Origin: Rhyacophila brunnea
Taxonomy: Eukaryota; Arthropoda; Insecta; Trichoptera; Rhyacophilidae
Assembly (NCBI GenBank): GCA_022495005.1
Contig: JAGYXB010000135.1
Location: 1 to 64,000, forward strand
Length of the DNA stretch: 64,000 bases
Direction of reading: 5' to 3'
The translations under genes and the position numbers were made by a program. Under the pieces are notes generated by a model. That model saw only the letters and a list, made by a program, of their open reading frames with translations. It was not told the DNA's origin and ran no database searches. The number at the start of each line of letters is the position of its first letter. The first letter of the stretch is position 1. Positions 26,301-37,448 of the stretch are shown here, piece after piece.

Positions 26301-28091
26301 ATTTATGTAACAATTTCTTTATTATCTTGCAAGCTCATATCGTTATTTTACATCCCGCATTACTTATTAGTAAGAACTAATACTAAATATTAGATTTTCA
26401 TAGTGCATTGTTCATAACCAACATGGGCAAGGTATATAATATTATGGTTCATTTGATTATGTCACCAAGTTTGCATTTAATATATAAGTAGCAACTGAAG
26501 AATATCTTCTTCAGTCGATGCCTTTCGTTGAAAATTTAATGATAGAAGATCTATTAATTTTATTTTGAGTACCTTCACAACAAACTACACATTCTATAAA
26601 ACTATGGTTACTGTTGATTATGACATATACTTTTTAATGATGTAAAACCGAAAAGCCATTTAATAACTTCTCAAAAATTTTATACTATTTTTCATAGATG
26701 TATTCTGTTTACGTTTATAGCTAACAACAAACACTGCCATCTCTGTTTTAATTAAATAATAAATAATTACATGGCAGCTTTGTCAGATGATTAATTATTT
26801 TATTATTTTTTCTGATTCAGTAGAAGGAATGATAGAAGACATTGAAAACATATAAATTTTAAAATAGTAAAACACGTTAAATATAATTATCATAAAAAGT
26901 TTATTGTGACATACCAAATTAATATAATCATACAAAATGAATTTTAAACATGTCATTTGTAATAATTCAGATTGTACTCATATAATAGAATTAATGGTTG
27001 ATATTCGTAGTCGTTCTATGTAGGATAGATCGTTAATAATGAATTTAAAAAACAATTTTTGCCCTAGGTATGTGTAGTTACGTGATTGTTATAAAAATTG
27101 TATACACTAGATTTTGTATATTGTACTTTTTATATTCAATTTATTGTTGTGTTACTTTTAAGCAATAAATGACATATTGTTACATTGTATCCCGCTTTTG
27201 TGATTGAGGTTAGTCAATTAATAATGTTAAGCGTGGAATGTAAATTAAGCAAACGATTTCAATTTTTAAAATCAACACGATACGCATTACTGGCATGTAA
27301 AAACCTGCAAATGATGTGCATATTTACCTAAAAAGATGCTTAGAAGATTTGCATATCATCTGAGTGGTTTTTGATATTAAAATTTGTTGTCTATATGGAG
27401 CATATTAGGAACAAAACAACTTACTGCTGTACGTACTGACTCTATTCTAGACACTTGTACATCTTATTTCAAATAATGCTCCATTTACAATATTACCATA
27501 ATGTTAGTATGTTTCTTGAATGAATGAAACCAAATTTAATGTGTTATTTTCAATGTGATGTGTTATTTGAAAGTTTAGACTTTAGAGTAAGGATGGAAAT
27601 TTGATTTCTTAAACTTGTAAATATACTATTATGTTATCTTAGAAGCTTGTTCCTAACAATATTAGGTATGAAAATACTTCAGTGAGTTTTAAATTACTAA
27701 TGAAATACTTGTATATTATTATTGTTTGATTTTTCGCCTATGAAATATTTATAATTATCACAGAATTTAAGTTCTGTTTAACACGGAAATAAAGAATATA
27801 AAAAACACTGGGCTTTACAATATTTATCCCCTCATAATATATATGGGTTGAAGGTTGGCAGTTAATCCCTCTTCTACGATTGAATGACATATTAGAGGCA
27901 CTGGAGACGAGATACACAATTTTCTACACCACATGGTTTCACTGATAGCTTGACTAAAATAAATCAGATTATCTAAATGATGATGGGCAAAGAATGTGAT
28001 TAGTCCTTCACTGCATTCACCTAACTCATTCACTGCGGACCAGTTAATTACCACATTTAAATAACATGCTAATTTATTTCACCCATTTATC
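23338..28091. other. Gene-free stretch after FAM89
   Basis: No exon, RNA gene or full element recognised. It contains a G11 homopolymer near 25832 and scattered AT-rich simple sequence. A minus-strand open frame at 27824-28054 is mentioned among rejected items. Confidence 0.4.
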
Positions 28092-28330
28092 ACCCACGGT
28101 GGCCGCGTGGCTTAAGCGTTGGACTATCATGCCGTGGGTCTCAGGTTCGAATCCTGGGTCTGGCAAGTACACATTGTTTTTCAATTTGTGTGTGAGTCAG
28201 GGTATGGACCTATTAGGTTGAGCAAGTGGCTGACATCCATTTCTCGTAAAAAACAAAATCTGTTAATACAAACCTCTACTCTGTGGAGGCCCATATGATC
28301 CTATTAGGATCGGACATGGTCGGAAAAATA
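28092..28330 (+). mobile_element. tRNA-derived SINE, best copy
   Basis: The head has an A-box-like TGGCCGCGTGGCTTAAGCG and a perfect B-box GGTTCGAATCC followed by TGGGTCTGGCAAG. The body then carries GTACACATTGTTTTTCAAT, GGTATGGACCTATTAGGTTG, AGCAAGTGGCTGACATCCAT, TCTCGTAAAAAACAAAATCT and CTGTGGAGGCCCATATGATC. It finishes with CCTATTAGGATCGGACATGG. The pol III promoter is internal. This is the reference copy for the other family members listed. Confidence 0.85.
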
Positions 28331-29174
28331 AATTTATTATATCTAATGCCGAGATACTCCCCGTAAGAAGAATGTGAAGCAATGCGGGTTTATTGCCAAT
28401 TCCCCTAAAAATGATTAATTAAATTTAAATTATGCTTGAAAATTTTATACAAAATTGTAGAAAAGTCTTCCTCGAGTGAATTCAGAATTTCTGTCACATG
28501 ATATGAGCAAACACAACAAGTTTGAAGGAAAGCATGATGTGAGTATTTAACTCTTAACTTAACTCATGGACCACTGTACCGGTTTGTAGGGTAATGAAAG
28601 TAAATAATCAGACATCGAGGCAGGATCACTACCTAAAAGAGACCGCTTTAGAAGAACCCTTGTTAAGGTCCTACATTAGCTGTGTAATTTTAGTCTTCTT
28701 TTCTCAAGAGAGCATGTTAGTTAAAACTACAATAATTTCTATTCCCAACTGAAGGATTTTAAAATCTCATGTCACTAGGGACCAACTGACTTTTGATCAG
28801 GAACATATAAAATTTTCGCAATAAAACTTTCATACTTATAAAATTTATATTATTACGTAATATTTAATATTATTACGTTTTTTTTCTTATCGAGCAATTT
28901 AACAACAATAATTAGTTAAATATGTAACACGAAAGTAATATTTCCTAATACAAAAATTTGTTTTCATTTCTTTACACTTGACATTTTGATATGGGCACGC
29001 ACATACGGTCACTAAAACTGACTAATGTAATTCTATTATCATAATTAGTAGATTAAAAAATGTAGCTATAGATAATACGCTGCAGGTTATATGAACAGAA
29101 TTTTTATGAGGAACAATTGTTCCCCGCTCGCCCAACTGGTTTTGCACCCACTTGAGTTCATAGAGTCTGGATAC
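28331..29174. other. Spacer
   Basis: AT-rich DNA without recognisable gene content between the SINE and the hAT-like element. Confidence 0.35.
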
Positions 29175-30003
29175 CAGTGGCGAAGGGTGACTTTTGGAAA
29201 CAGGTAGGCTGTGGAGAAAGCACACTTGTTAGATGTATTTACGGGAAATAAGAAGATAATCTGACATAACTACTGATGAATGGGGATGAAGGTACACAAA
29301 AACCGATGAAATTTCAAAAGCTCACTGATGGTATAAAATTAAGCAATAAATTTGAATAATGTATTTTCTTAAATATAAACGCAAGATATGCTCAAAATAT
29401 ATTGAAAATATCCGTTGTTGTGAATCTGTTCCATAACAATTTATAATTTAACCCGTAAACCAGACATTTTAAAATACTTCTATATTTACAACACAGACTT
29501 AGATACAATATCAGATTTCAACTTACATAATTGGCTGAATAAATTGTCTTAGTCTATGAATAAACTAACTGACAAATAAAAATCACGAGATAAATTATTT
29601 ATTATTTTTAACAACAATCAATATTGTGATTGAATCCCTAGAAATTATTTTTTTAAATTATCTTATAAATTATTTTGAATAAATGTGCACTTACGAAAAA
29701 TGTAAGCGCTCCTTAAATAGCTTACCAATTTATATGGGCCGCCGCTGACGTCTTGAAATTATGAGAAACAAACTTCATATAAAAAAAGTTTTGATTCACG
29801 CGAACGTAATCCATACAAAATGTGAAGCGAAACGAGATGTCGCTTGTTTTTATAAACCTTCGAGACATGCCATAAATGGCGCTTATTGAAATAGTGGAAA
29901 AGATCGTAAAATTATTATGACAATTATACGATTGATGTCGTTGGGCATATTGAATATATTATTATGTGATTATATTATTTAATATGTCAATATGAAATTA
30001 AAA

Positions 30004-30570
30004 AATATTTTTCTTAAGAAGGCAGGCTTTAAATAATCGCCTAGTATGGAGTCTTCGCCACTGCTGGATACAGGCCACTACCTGGACGAAAAAATGCTTA
30101 TTCGTTGGTGTGCTTAATCCAGTGAAAGAACCCAATGGGTTGAGCAAATAGTTAATATATCATAAAAATCTGTTAAAATAACCATAGGAAAACCACATGC
30201 TCTGCTTTGAAGCGTTAAATTTTCAGTTTTAAATGTGGAACAAGATGCAAAATCATTTCAAATGGTCTGCATGTCTCCCGTCTAAAAGGAAGTGCAATAA
30301 AAATAAATCCTATTCGCAAAATAAAATTCAAGACAGAAACATTGATACAAAAGAAATACCACAGGTAACTAACTGTTTCACCTGCTAGGTTTTTACATGC
30401 TTTACATCTTCAAAACAATATTTTTCATATAATGGATATTACTGGTTCATTTTTACACTCCATTGTTATACAGTCTAACTGTAAGTTACCCCAAATATGT
30501 ATTTTTATAGAACACATGGCTCCATACTAGGCGATTATTTAAAGCCTAGGTACCTTCTAAGAAAAATTGA
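30004..30570. mobile_element. Nested inverted-repeat MITE
   Basis: GCTTTAAATAATCGCCTAGT with flanking TTTTTCTTA.GAAGG forms the left arm (to 30051). The exact mirror, ending near 30570, forms the right arm. The interior includes a degenerate SINE fragment (30100-30225). Confidence 0.7.
30100..30225 (+). repeat. Degenerate tRNA-SINE body fragment
   Basis: AATGGGTTGAGCAAATAGTT, AAAAATCTGTTAAAATAACC and CCACATGCTCTGC follow the order of the SINE body on the plus strand, with many substitutions and no head. Confidence 0.4.
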
Positions 30571-31615
30571 TCTTCAAGTATTTAAATTAAAATAAAAAAA
30601 ATGTGCAGGAACCATCTATCGTTAGCATAATTAGTATTTTTTTTTTTAAATGAGAGCCATCTATCGTCAGCATTTAGGATAAATAAAAACGATTCCTTTG
30701 ATAGGATTTCGGCGTCTGTTTTGAATGACCAGCAGGTCACGTGACATCAGGGCAGTCTGGCTTTTTTCATACGAATCTGTAGGCGTAAAAAGCAAAACCT
30801 AAAACCTTTCCACAAATATTTATTGTCGATGACGCAGCTTTATTCAAATAATAATTAATAATACGATAATTTAAAAAAATTATTTCTATGGGATTCAATC
30901 ACATATAAAGATAGAAGATAGGATTTTAAAATTTGATGTTTATTAAAAATCAGAATTTCTCAAACCTGGAAGGTCAACGCCTCTTATATATTTGCATACA
31001 GCAAAAAAAACTTACATTTGTAAGGAATGGGTACTTTCTTCCTTCCTTCCCTCTTATTTATAAATTACAAGTCCGAATGAGTGAAAGAGAAAGTATTCGA
31101 AAACCCCACGCTATATACCTACTATATGTCGCCAATTGTGGTTATTTCAAACTGTCATGATAATATTTGTTTACACGTAAAAGTGCTGACTGTCTCTCCA
31201 ATCTCATTCTTCAAGAGTAAGCGAGATGCGAGGTTATCATTTTATACTACAATCTGACAGGTTGTATTGAAAATCGGAGCTCAAAATGAGTAGTTCGTTT
31301 TTTTACCAACAGGTTCGTCAATATCGTTCTACTGCGCAGGCGCAGATCTTACTTGCGCGGAAAAAATCATCACAATTTGGAAGCTTCCAATCTTGTTTGA
31401 TTTATGCACGCAATCTTGCCAACTGCAGGATAATACATGTTTCCCCATACATTTTCTTTCTGTGCATAGTAAATCTATGCACGTGTAAACGGGGTATTAT
31501 TGTTGGCCATGTCTATTGTCTGCCAAAGAAAAGTCTATATGGAATTCTGCTGGCATTAGTAATTTAAACAATTTGTCAGTCTCTACCTCTTTCCAAAAGT
31601 CACCCTTCACCACTG

Positions 31616-33663
31616 GAATGAAATGACATAGCTGTTATTACACTGTATGACGTATGTAATGAAATTTTTTATTCATTTAGGTTGCAAGCAAAATATATAT
31701 AAATATTAATTACCATTCACCCTCAAAGAACCAATCAGTTTTGGTCCATCAATAACTCAAGACAGTAAGTCAAATCACAAATTTCATCTCACCAATAATG
31801 GGTCAGAGGCTTGGCGCAACGACTGCCTACCAAACTTACCTCCCAAAAATTTGCTTCAGACCAGAGTGCTTTCACAGAAACGTCCTCTTCAAACAACCCG
31901 CAGTACTAAATATGAAGTGATTCTTTTTTCAATCCTCATTGTCTGTCGTATGTGTGTGTTAAATTTAAAATATAGCCCCCAAAGCAAAAAATTTAAATTC
32001 TATGATTGTTTTAATTTTTTTTTTTTTTAATTTAATTTACAAGACCTGTCTGACATACGTCACCGATGGCCGGACATACTCACAGTTGGAGAAGCTCAGA
32101 CCTTCCATCCAATAAACTTGGAGAGTTTCCTCTGGACGAATAGATTCATCAGAAAAACCTAAAGGAAATCGTTTCAATAGTAGTTTTATTCCAATCAACT
32201 GTATTTATAAGAAAAATGCGTGATATGAAAAATATATTTTTATTGTTCTTAATAATTAGGTAATGAAAATGGACATGGACAATAAATAGTATTAGGTTGC
32301 TACACAAACATAATCTTTCTTAAATTAATACTACCTAATTTTAATATTATCATCATTTTGGACCTCGGGTGGGAATTTCATGGCAATGAAATGTCTAGCA
32401 TGCATTGTATGAGGGAGGAAAAACAAACCAAGGAACGAAAATGACAGATTTCTTTTGTCTATTTAGATCTGAAATGATTTTATGCTAATTGTGTAAATAA
32501 ATAAATCTGTGTGCTGAATACCAATTGTTAGATAAATAATATAAAATTCATGATAAGTCTGTTGAAAATGATTTATTTTACTTTCCCCCATACGATGAAG
32601 TTATAGTATGACCTAAAATTATCTGGCAAGTATCGAGCCTCAAAATTTGTACAAAAAACACTTCCAATCATTATGTAGTAAGTCGTTAATTCAACAAATA
32701 TGACATGATAATGTCAAAAAAAAGGAAGTAAGTATATACGCTTACCTTTTGACACTTGTGAGTGGATACCATATAAGTACATACAATTTTTCACTTCAGA
32801 CATATCTGAAGAATTAATAATAAATGCTAATGAATTAAGGAAGTATAACATGAAAGACAGTTCGTTAGACCTAAACCCAGTCACACATACAAACTCGTCT
32901 CGACAGCAACACGTCAAATTGTCAAGGTGATTTTGTTGCTATTCACAAAACACGTCATGTACCTCCAAGATAGTGTCAATGCAACATTTTTGATTGAAAA
33001 AACATCTGCTGTTGCATGCAAATAAATAAGCTGGATGCGGTCCAGCCAATCAAACATATTAAATGTTGCAGCGACGCATCGGAAAAGGCCGCTCTTTGCG
33101 GTTAGCAATTCATTTTGGCTAGTCATGTGGACGGCAGTCGTGTGGGCATGTGCGGAAGAGAGTTGCAACATTAATGCAATTTTTGATTTATGGTCACATT
33201 GCAGTCACAATGATTTTGCATGTGCGACTGGGCTAATAATTAGGTACAGCGAAATATTAAAGTAATGTAATATAAAATGGTATGATACGCTTTAATTAAT
33301 AGTACTATATTAGGCACCTTTGTTCGTCGGCATGATAAATATATCAATAATAATACTTCCGTTTTCATCTACAAACTACTTAATTATAATTAGTAAAAAT
33401 AATGCAATATTTCTTTTTCATATAAAACCTAGAACCTCAATACACAAAATAGATAGAATAGATACAATAAAATATTATTCAATAAAATTTAATATTCTTA
33501 TAAAAATATTCAATTTTCTATAAATCTAAAAAATACGAAACAATTATAATAAATGTATGTACTAAATACAAAGATTTTCATAATATAAATCTTACAAAAA
33601 TTACACATCAGTGTATATTTTTGAAATTATTAAATATCCACCATAAACGTAGTATCGATTTTA
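31616..33663. other. Spacer
   Basis: No gene recognised. The open frame at 33035-33265 lacks family resemblance and splice context. Confidence 0.35.
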
Positions 33664-33786
33664 CATCTCACCGGTGTCCTCTCACCCCATAGAATGCATA
33701 TTTATGCAGGCCAATAGGCAATGATTTCTCATTTATATTTTACTGCCAATCCTGCCTAGCAGAGTGCGAGTGCACCGATGTGAGAT
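33664..33786. mobile_element. Short TIR element, about 120 bp
   Basis: CATCTCACCGGTG at the left and its imperfect mirror (CACCGATGTGAGAT) at the right frame a GC-richer interior with GCAGGCCAATAGGCA and ACTGCCAATCCTGCC, which also pair. It is a candidate MITE. Confidence 0.45.
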
Positions 33787-34839
33787 AAAAATCTTTATAT
33801 ATATTGTCGATAAAGACCAGCAACTATAACTTACGGCGGTGGTGCTAATGTCACAATATGATTATTGTCGGTGTCTTGCAAGCGATTGGTTCTACAAACC
33901 GCCACAACTCGCGTTAAAGTTTTTGCAGTCCATGTTTATAAATCGGCAGGTGAGAATATTTGGAACATTTACCCATTGAAAAACTCCAGTAAAAACCGAA
34001 TTTGGGAAATTGGAGGATTAATTCTCTAAAACGCGGTAATGACATTCTTGTGACTATAAAGGAGTGTTAAGCCCACACAAACAGTTTGCCATGCGCAGGG
34101 TGGACTCTAAATATTGATAATTGAATTTGGTATAATAATATGAAGGATAATTAACCTAAATTCTGTGTCAGTTTTGTATTTACCATTTGATGATTATGCA
34201 TAGTGCCCGAAGATGCTAAAAGGCGAAACCCTGATCGAAAAAAAATTTAAATAGAATAAACCCTTGAGAACTCAAGCACATACCATAATGCTCCTGATTA
34301 ATGGATGTTTCTATTGCTAATTTTGTACTAAATACAAAACTTCATTCTAAAATTTTAAATCATCGCATATTAGGAGTCATCGGAGTCAAATTAAATTTGG
34401 AAACATGACAGGGCGCCGTCTATGCTAGGTGGCTTATTTGTAGGCTGATACCCATACCTATAAATAGATCTACAATAAAATCGGAGCTACTTGAACCGAT
34501 CGGCGGTGTATTCAATATTGTAATGTAAAAAGTTTAATATAATTAAAGTATTTAAAGATAACCACCGATGATGATGAGCATCTTTTTCACTAAATGCAAC
34601 ATTACAGCATGAGGAAATCGATACTCGTCAACGCTTAGAGTATCGCATAGCTGTCCCTCTGCCAACTAAAGTGGTACATGGTTGTCAATTATTACTGATC
34701 TTGAACATATCGGCGGATAAACAATATCGGTTTACTTAGTTGCTAAAATACAGGAAAACCGAAATTTAATAACAGTTCGCGTGGCATGGTGGAATGCGTC
34801 AAAGGCAAGTGACGGCGATAGGCAATATAAATTGCATGA
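33787..34839. other. Spacer 3' of CCDC85
   Basis: AT-rich, downstream of the minus-strand CCDC85 stop. I saw no clear AATAAA for that gene close to the stop. Confidence 0.35.
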
Positions 34840-36171
34840 TCAACGTCTGCCATCGGATGGGCCCTCTTCCAGCTTGCGCCAGACGACGTCACACATCTCT
34901 CTCACGAGCGCCTTCTCGCAGTCGTCCATGTCGGCCGAGCTGTTATCGTCCAGCCCTCCCTCCCTCTCGAGGCGTTCTCTAACTTCGAGGACCTGGAGAG
35001 CGCGCACCACCGCCTCGGGCCGGCCAGATGGCGCCGGCGAACGGTCAGCCGCACGTTCTGGGTCACCGGGCGCTGCACCCCTTGTCAACTCTGTCTGGAG
35101 CCGCTTCTTGTCATCCTCCAGTCGACGGATCTTCCCTTCCAGACTTCTGACATAACGCGCAGCACGATCCCCGAAGGCCTCCCGTTCGAGGACAGGGTCG
35201 GGACCGCCGCCCTCGGGGAACTGGGCCGGCGGCCTCGGCTCATCGGCGTTGGTGCTGGAGCTGCTACCGTCACCGTCGTCGCGGAGGGCGGCCGCCCCTC
35301 CCGCCCCGCATGCTGCGCACGCCCCACCTCCGCTCCTCTCCTCGTCCAGGTACAGGCAGAGTTCCTTGAGCTCAAGGTTGTCCCTGATGAGCTCCTGCTG
35401 CTTGTCGTCCAGCTCCCGCAGCTTGCTTTGGTACGCTGCCACCTCCTGGCGCATCACACTCGCAGTGTACCTGCCGAACCTCTGCCACTCCCTGGCGAGT
35501 TTTCGACCCTTCTGACGGTCGTCGTCCAAGAAGCAGCAGAGGTCCCGAAGCTCCCGGTTATCGTCCCCGAGCCTCGCGTTTGCCTCCCTCAGGGCTCTCA
35601 ACTCGTCAGCGAGGGCCCGTGCCCTCTCGGCCCGCACCGCGTCTGCATCTGTCCCGAGCCCAGCCCTCTTAGCAAACTTTAGGGTCTCCGGTCCCGGCCG
35701 CGTCGGATCTCCGTCGACCGGTCGGGTATCGACCTCCCCTCGCGAGGCAGCGCGGGGAGGATCGGCGTCCGCCGGCAGCGAGCGACGCTGGAGGACCGCC
35801 CGCGCCGGATCCCCGGTACCGTCTCCGATCACAGGACGGTTTAGGAGCCTGTTTATGTTCTCGTCATCGTGACGCCGGACAGCATTCGTTTGCGGCTCAA
35901 GGGGAAACGCACGAGTAGACAAAGGGTATAGTTTCAGATTGGGAACCGTAGGAGGATACGGCCGCCGTGCGGGGCCCCGCCGGTCCCCGGAGATGGGATC
36001 GACCCCTTCGCCGCTCGGGCGTCCGGCCTCGCCGTCCTTCGCCGGCTCGAGGCTCCCGGCACCACCGAGTGGCGGCAGGGGTGGAGGTTGATAGCGGGGC
36101 GGAGCCACCGCCGGATCCGGACGCCGCGGTTGCTTGGCCGGATACTGGACTTGCCTTTGCTTGTTTGACAT
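34840..36171 (-). CDS. CCDC85-family coiled-coil protein
   Basis: An uninterrupted frame of 443 codons runs from ATG at 36171 to a TGA at 34840-34842. The Pro/Arg-rich N-terminal half (residues about 1-180) is low complexity. The conserved core at about 190-280 contains LRELDDKQQELIRDNLELKE and, before it, CCFLDDDRQKGRKLAREWQR and FGRYTASVMRQEV. These match, from memory, the CCDC85A/B/C (DIPA) coiled-coil domain. A linker rich in Gly, Ala and acidic residues follows, then a second helical segment RSLEGKIRRLEDDKKRLQTE. The end, VRALQVLEVRERLE followed by KALVREMCDVVWRKLEE, matches the family C-terminus, so the frame is complete at its 3' end. Vertebrate CCDC85 proteins act at adherens junctions and in transcriptional repression; the function here is inferred only. 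Unlike vertebrate CCDC85C, both conserved blocks sit in one exon. The usual N-terminal ELVRRLR helix was not seen, so an alternative 5' exon remains possible. Confidence 0.9.
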   Translation of the reverse strand: MSNKQRQVQYPAKQPRRPDPAVAPPRYQPPPLPPLGGAGSLEPAKDGEAGRPSGEGVDPISGDRRGPARRPYPPTVPNLKLYPLSTRAFPLEPQTNAVRRHDDENINRLLNRPVIGDGTGDPARAVLQRRSLPADADPPRAASRGEVDTRPVDGDPTRPGPETLKFAKRAGLGTDADAVRAERARALADELRALREANARLGDDNRELRDLCCFLDDDRQKGRKLAREWQRFGRYTASVMRQEVAAYQSKLRELDDKQQELIRDNLELKELCLYLDEERSGGGACAACGAGGAAALRDDGDGSSSSTNADEPRPPAQFPEGGGPDPVLEREAFGDRAARYVRSLEGKIRRLEDDKKRLQTELTRGAAPGDPERAADRSPAPSGRPEAVVRALQVLEVRERLEREGGLDDNSSADMDDCEKALVREMCDVVWRKLEEGPSDGRR

Positions 36172-36500
36172 ATTCGGAAGGCGGACCGGGAAACCTGCGA
36201 CGTCGAGGTGGCGTCCTCTAGCGCACCGCTTCAGCGATTCGGGACGTCTTTGGAGACGGCGCGCTGGGTGTCGACAAAATGTGGGTCACGCACGACGAAG
36301 CAAACATTGTGGCCAGTCGATGAATCTTATTATTAACATTAAACGGATGAAACTACACCATTTTCGTCACATTACGATAAACTGACAACCGAAGACGACT
36401 TATGATAACTCAAAAAGTACTAAAGCGTCCAAGATAAATGAAAATAACAACACTTCCTCTACAGTGCAACTTTCCATTCGAACATGGCATCTCTTTCATT
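36172..36500 (-). promoter_or_regulatory. Putative CCDC85 5' flank / promoter
   Basis: GC-rich sequence continues about 130 bases upstream of the ATG and then drops into AT-rich DNA. The frame stays open upstream of the ATG, but I found no better methionine. No TATA or initiator element was assigned. The assignment as promoter is positional only. Confidence 0.3.
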
Positions 36501-36994
36501 GAAATTATTAAACGTCAAATGTCACTTCACACAAATAGTGTTTTCTTACTAAATCCACTAATCACATAATTCCTAAACTAAATAAATGAAGATTTCAAAC
36601 ACGCGTGACATTTAATCGAAAACATTATTATTGTGAGCTCGAATTCCTTCATCCTTGAAGAATGCAGTAAACTCGTGTAATTGTTGATGGCCAATGCTCT
36701 AGAGTGGGGGGGGGTTTAATAGGTTTGTAAATTCTTTGATCTCACTCATTGAAATCTCCACACATGACACAACCAATCATAGCAACCAATGGTTGAAGTG
36801 GTTTCTCAATCGTTTAAGATATTTTGAATAAAACTAAGGAAACAAATTATTCGAAGCAGGGCAACTCTCAATTTAAGAAGGCACGACAGGGGTGCATTTT
36901 CAAAATTTATGGTAATTTAGTAAAAGAACAACAATAACCAAGTAAAGATTTTTTCATTAATTTTATTTCACATTTTCTGTTTTTTTTTATAACA
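36501..36994. other. Spacer between CCDC85 and the Helitron complex
   Basis: Contains a G9 run near 36706. No gene seen. Confidence 0.35.
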
Positions 36995-37040
36995 TTAGCT
37001 TTTGTACCCAGTTTCGCTCGGGGGTTTTCTTTGGCGATTG
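36995..37040 (-). mobile_element. Helitron 3' terminus, minus orientation
   Basis: On the minus strand CCCGAGCGAAACTGGGTACA is followed by AAAGCTAA and then T. This looks like the 3' end of animal Helitrons: a GC hairpin (CCCGAG/CTGGG-like) a few bases before CTRR, inserted before T. The internal part of this copy cannot be traced reliably before the plus-strand Helitron begins at 37449. Confidence 0.5.
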
Positions 37041-37448
37041 TGTTTTTCTGCTTTTTTTCACTTTAATAATCTTTTTTTAAAGTTACCTATTATATCTAGC
37101 TTGTTCTCTTGTCCAGACTGTCAATATTAATTTATAGGATCTAATTGTATGCGTTGTCTTGGTGAGTTTACATTCTTTCCATCCCAAAACGATTACATAC
37201 TTACTGGGAATTTAAAAAATCGTTAAATGTATGATGACTAATTGTCTTCATTTTTCATTTCAATCCAACTTTTAGGTTGAAAGTGTATATAAAAATGTCC
37301 GAATGGAGACAGGACTTAATTAAAGTTTGGAACGAAATGAGATTACTAATTGATGCATAGATACTTTAATCTTGTGAATCATGTAATCTTTAGAGGAATA
37401 AAATGCCAAGTTTTTAAAGATATTTGGCCTCAATGTGTTTAGCCGTAA
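37041..37448. other. AT-rich spacer, possibly Helitron body
   Basis: It could be the body of the minus-strand Helitron that ends at 36995. I see no coding sequence. Confidence 0.3.

Larger units (their letters stand above)
29175..31615. mobile_element. hAT-like non-autonomous DNA transposon, 2.4 kb
   Basis: The left edge reads CAGTGGCGAAGGGTGACTTT (then TGGAAACAGGTAG). The right edge is the reverse complement of CAGTGGTGAAGGGTGACTTT (then TGGAAAGAGGTAG). CAGTGG termini are typical of hAT elements, but the adjoining 8-base flanks do not match, so no target duplication is visible. No transposase frame was found. A second inverted-repeat element (30004-30570) is nested inside. Confidence 0.6.

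Noticed and set aside
27824..28054. Minus-strand frame with protein-like text (EGLITFFAHHHLDNLIYFSQ)
   Set aside because: It looks plausible, but I recognise no family, no clear splice sites and no neighbouring exon. Not called as a gene. A translated search would settle it.
28092..28165. Genuine tRNA gene at the SINE head
   Set aside because: The same head plus body occurs several times in the window, so it is a SINE.
33035..33265. 76-codon plus frame
   Set aside because: It overlaps an antisense frame of similar length and has no motif.
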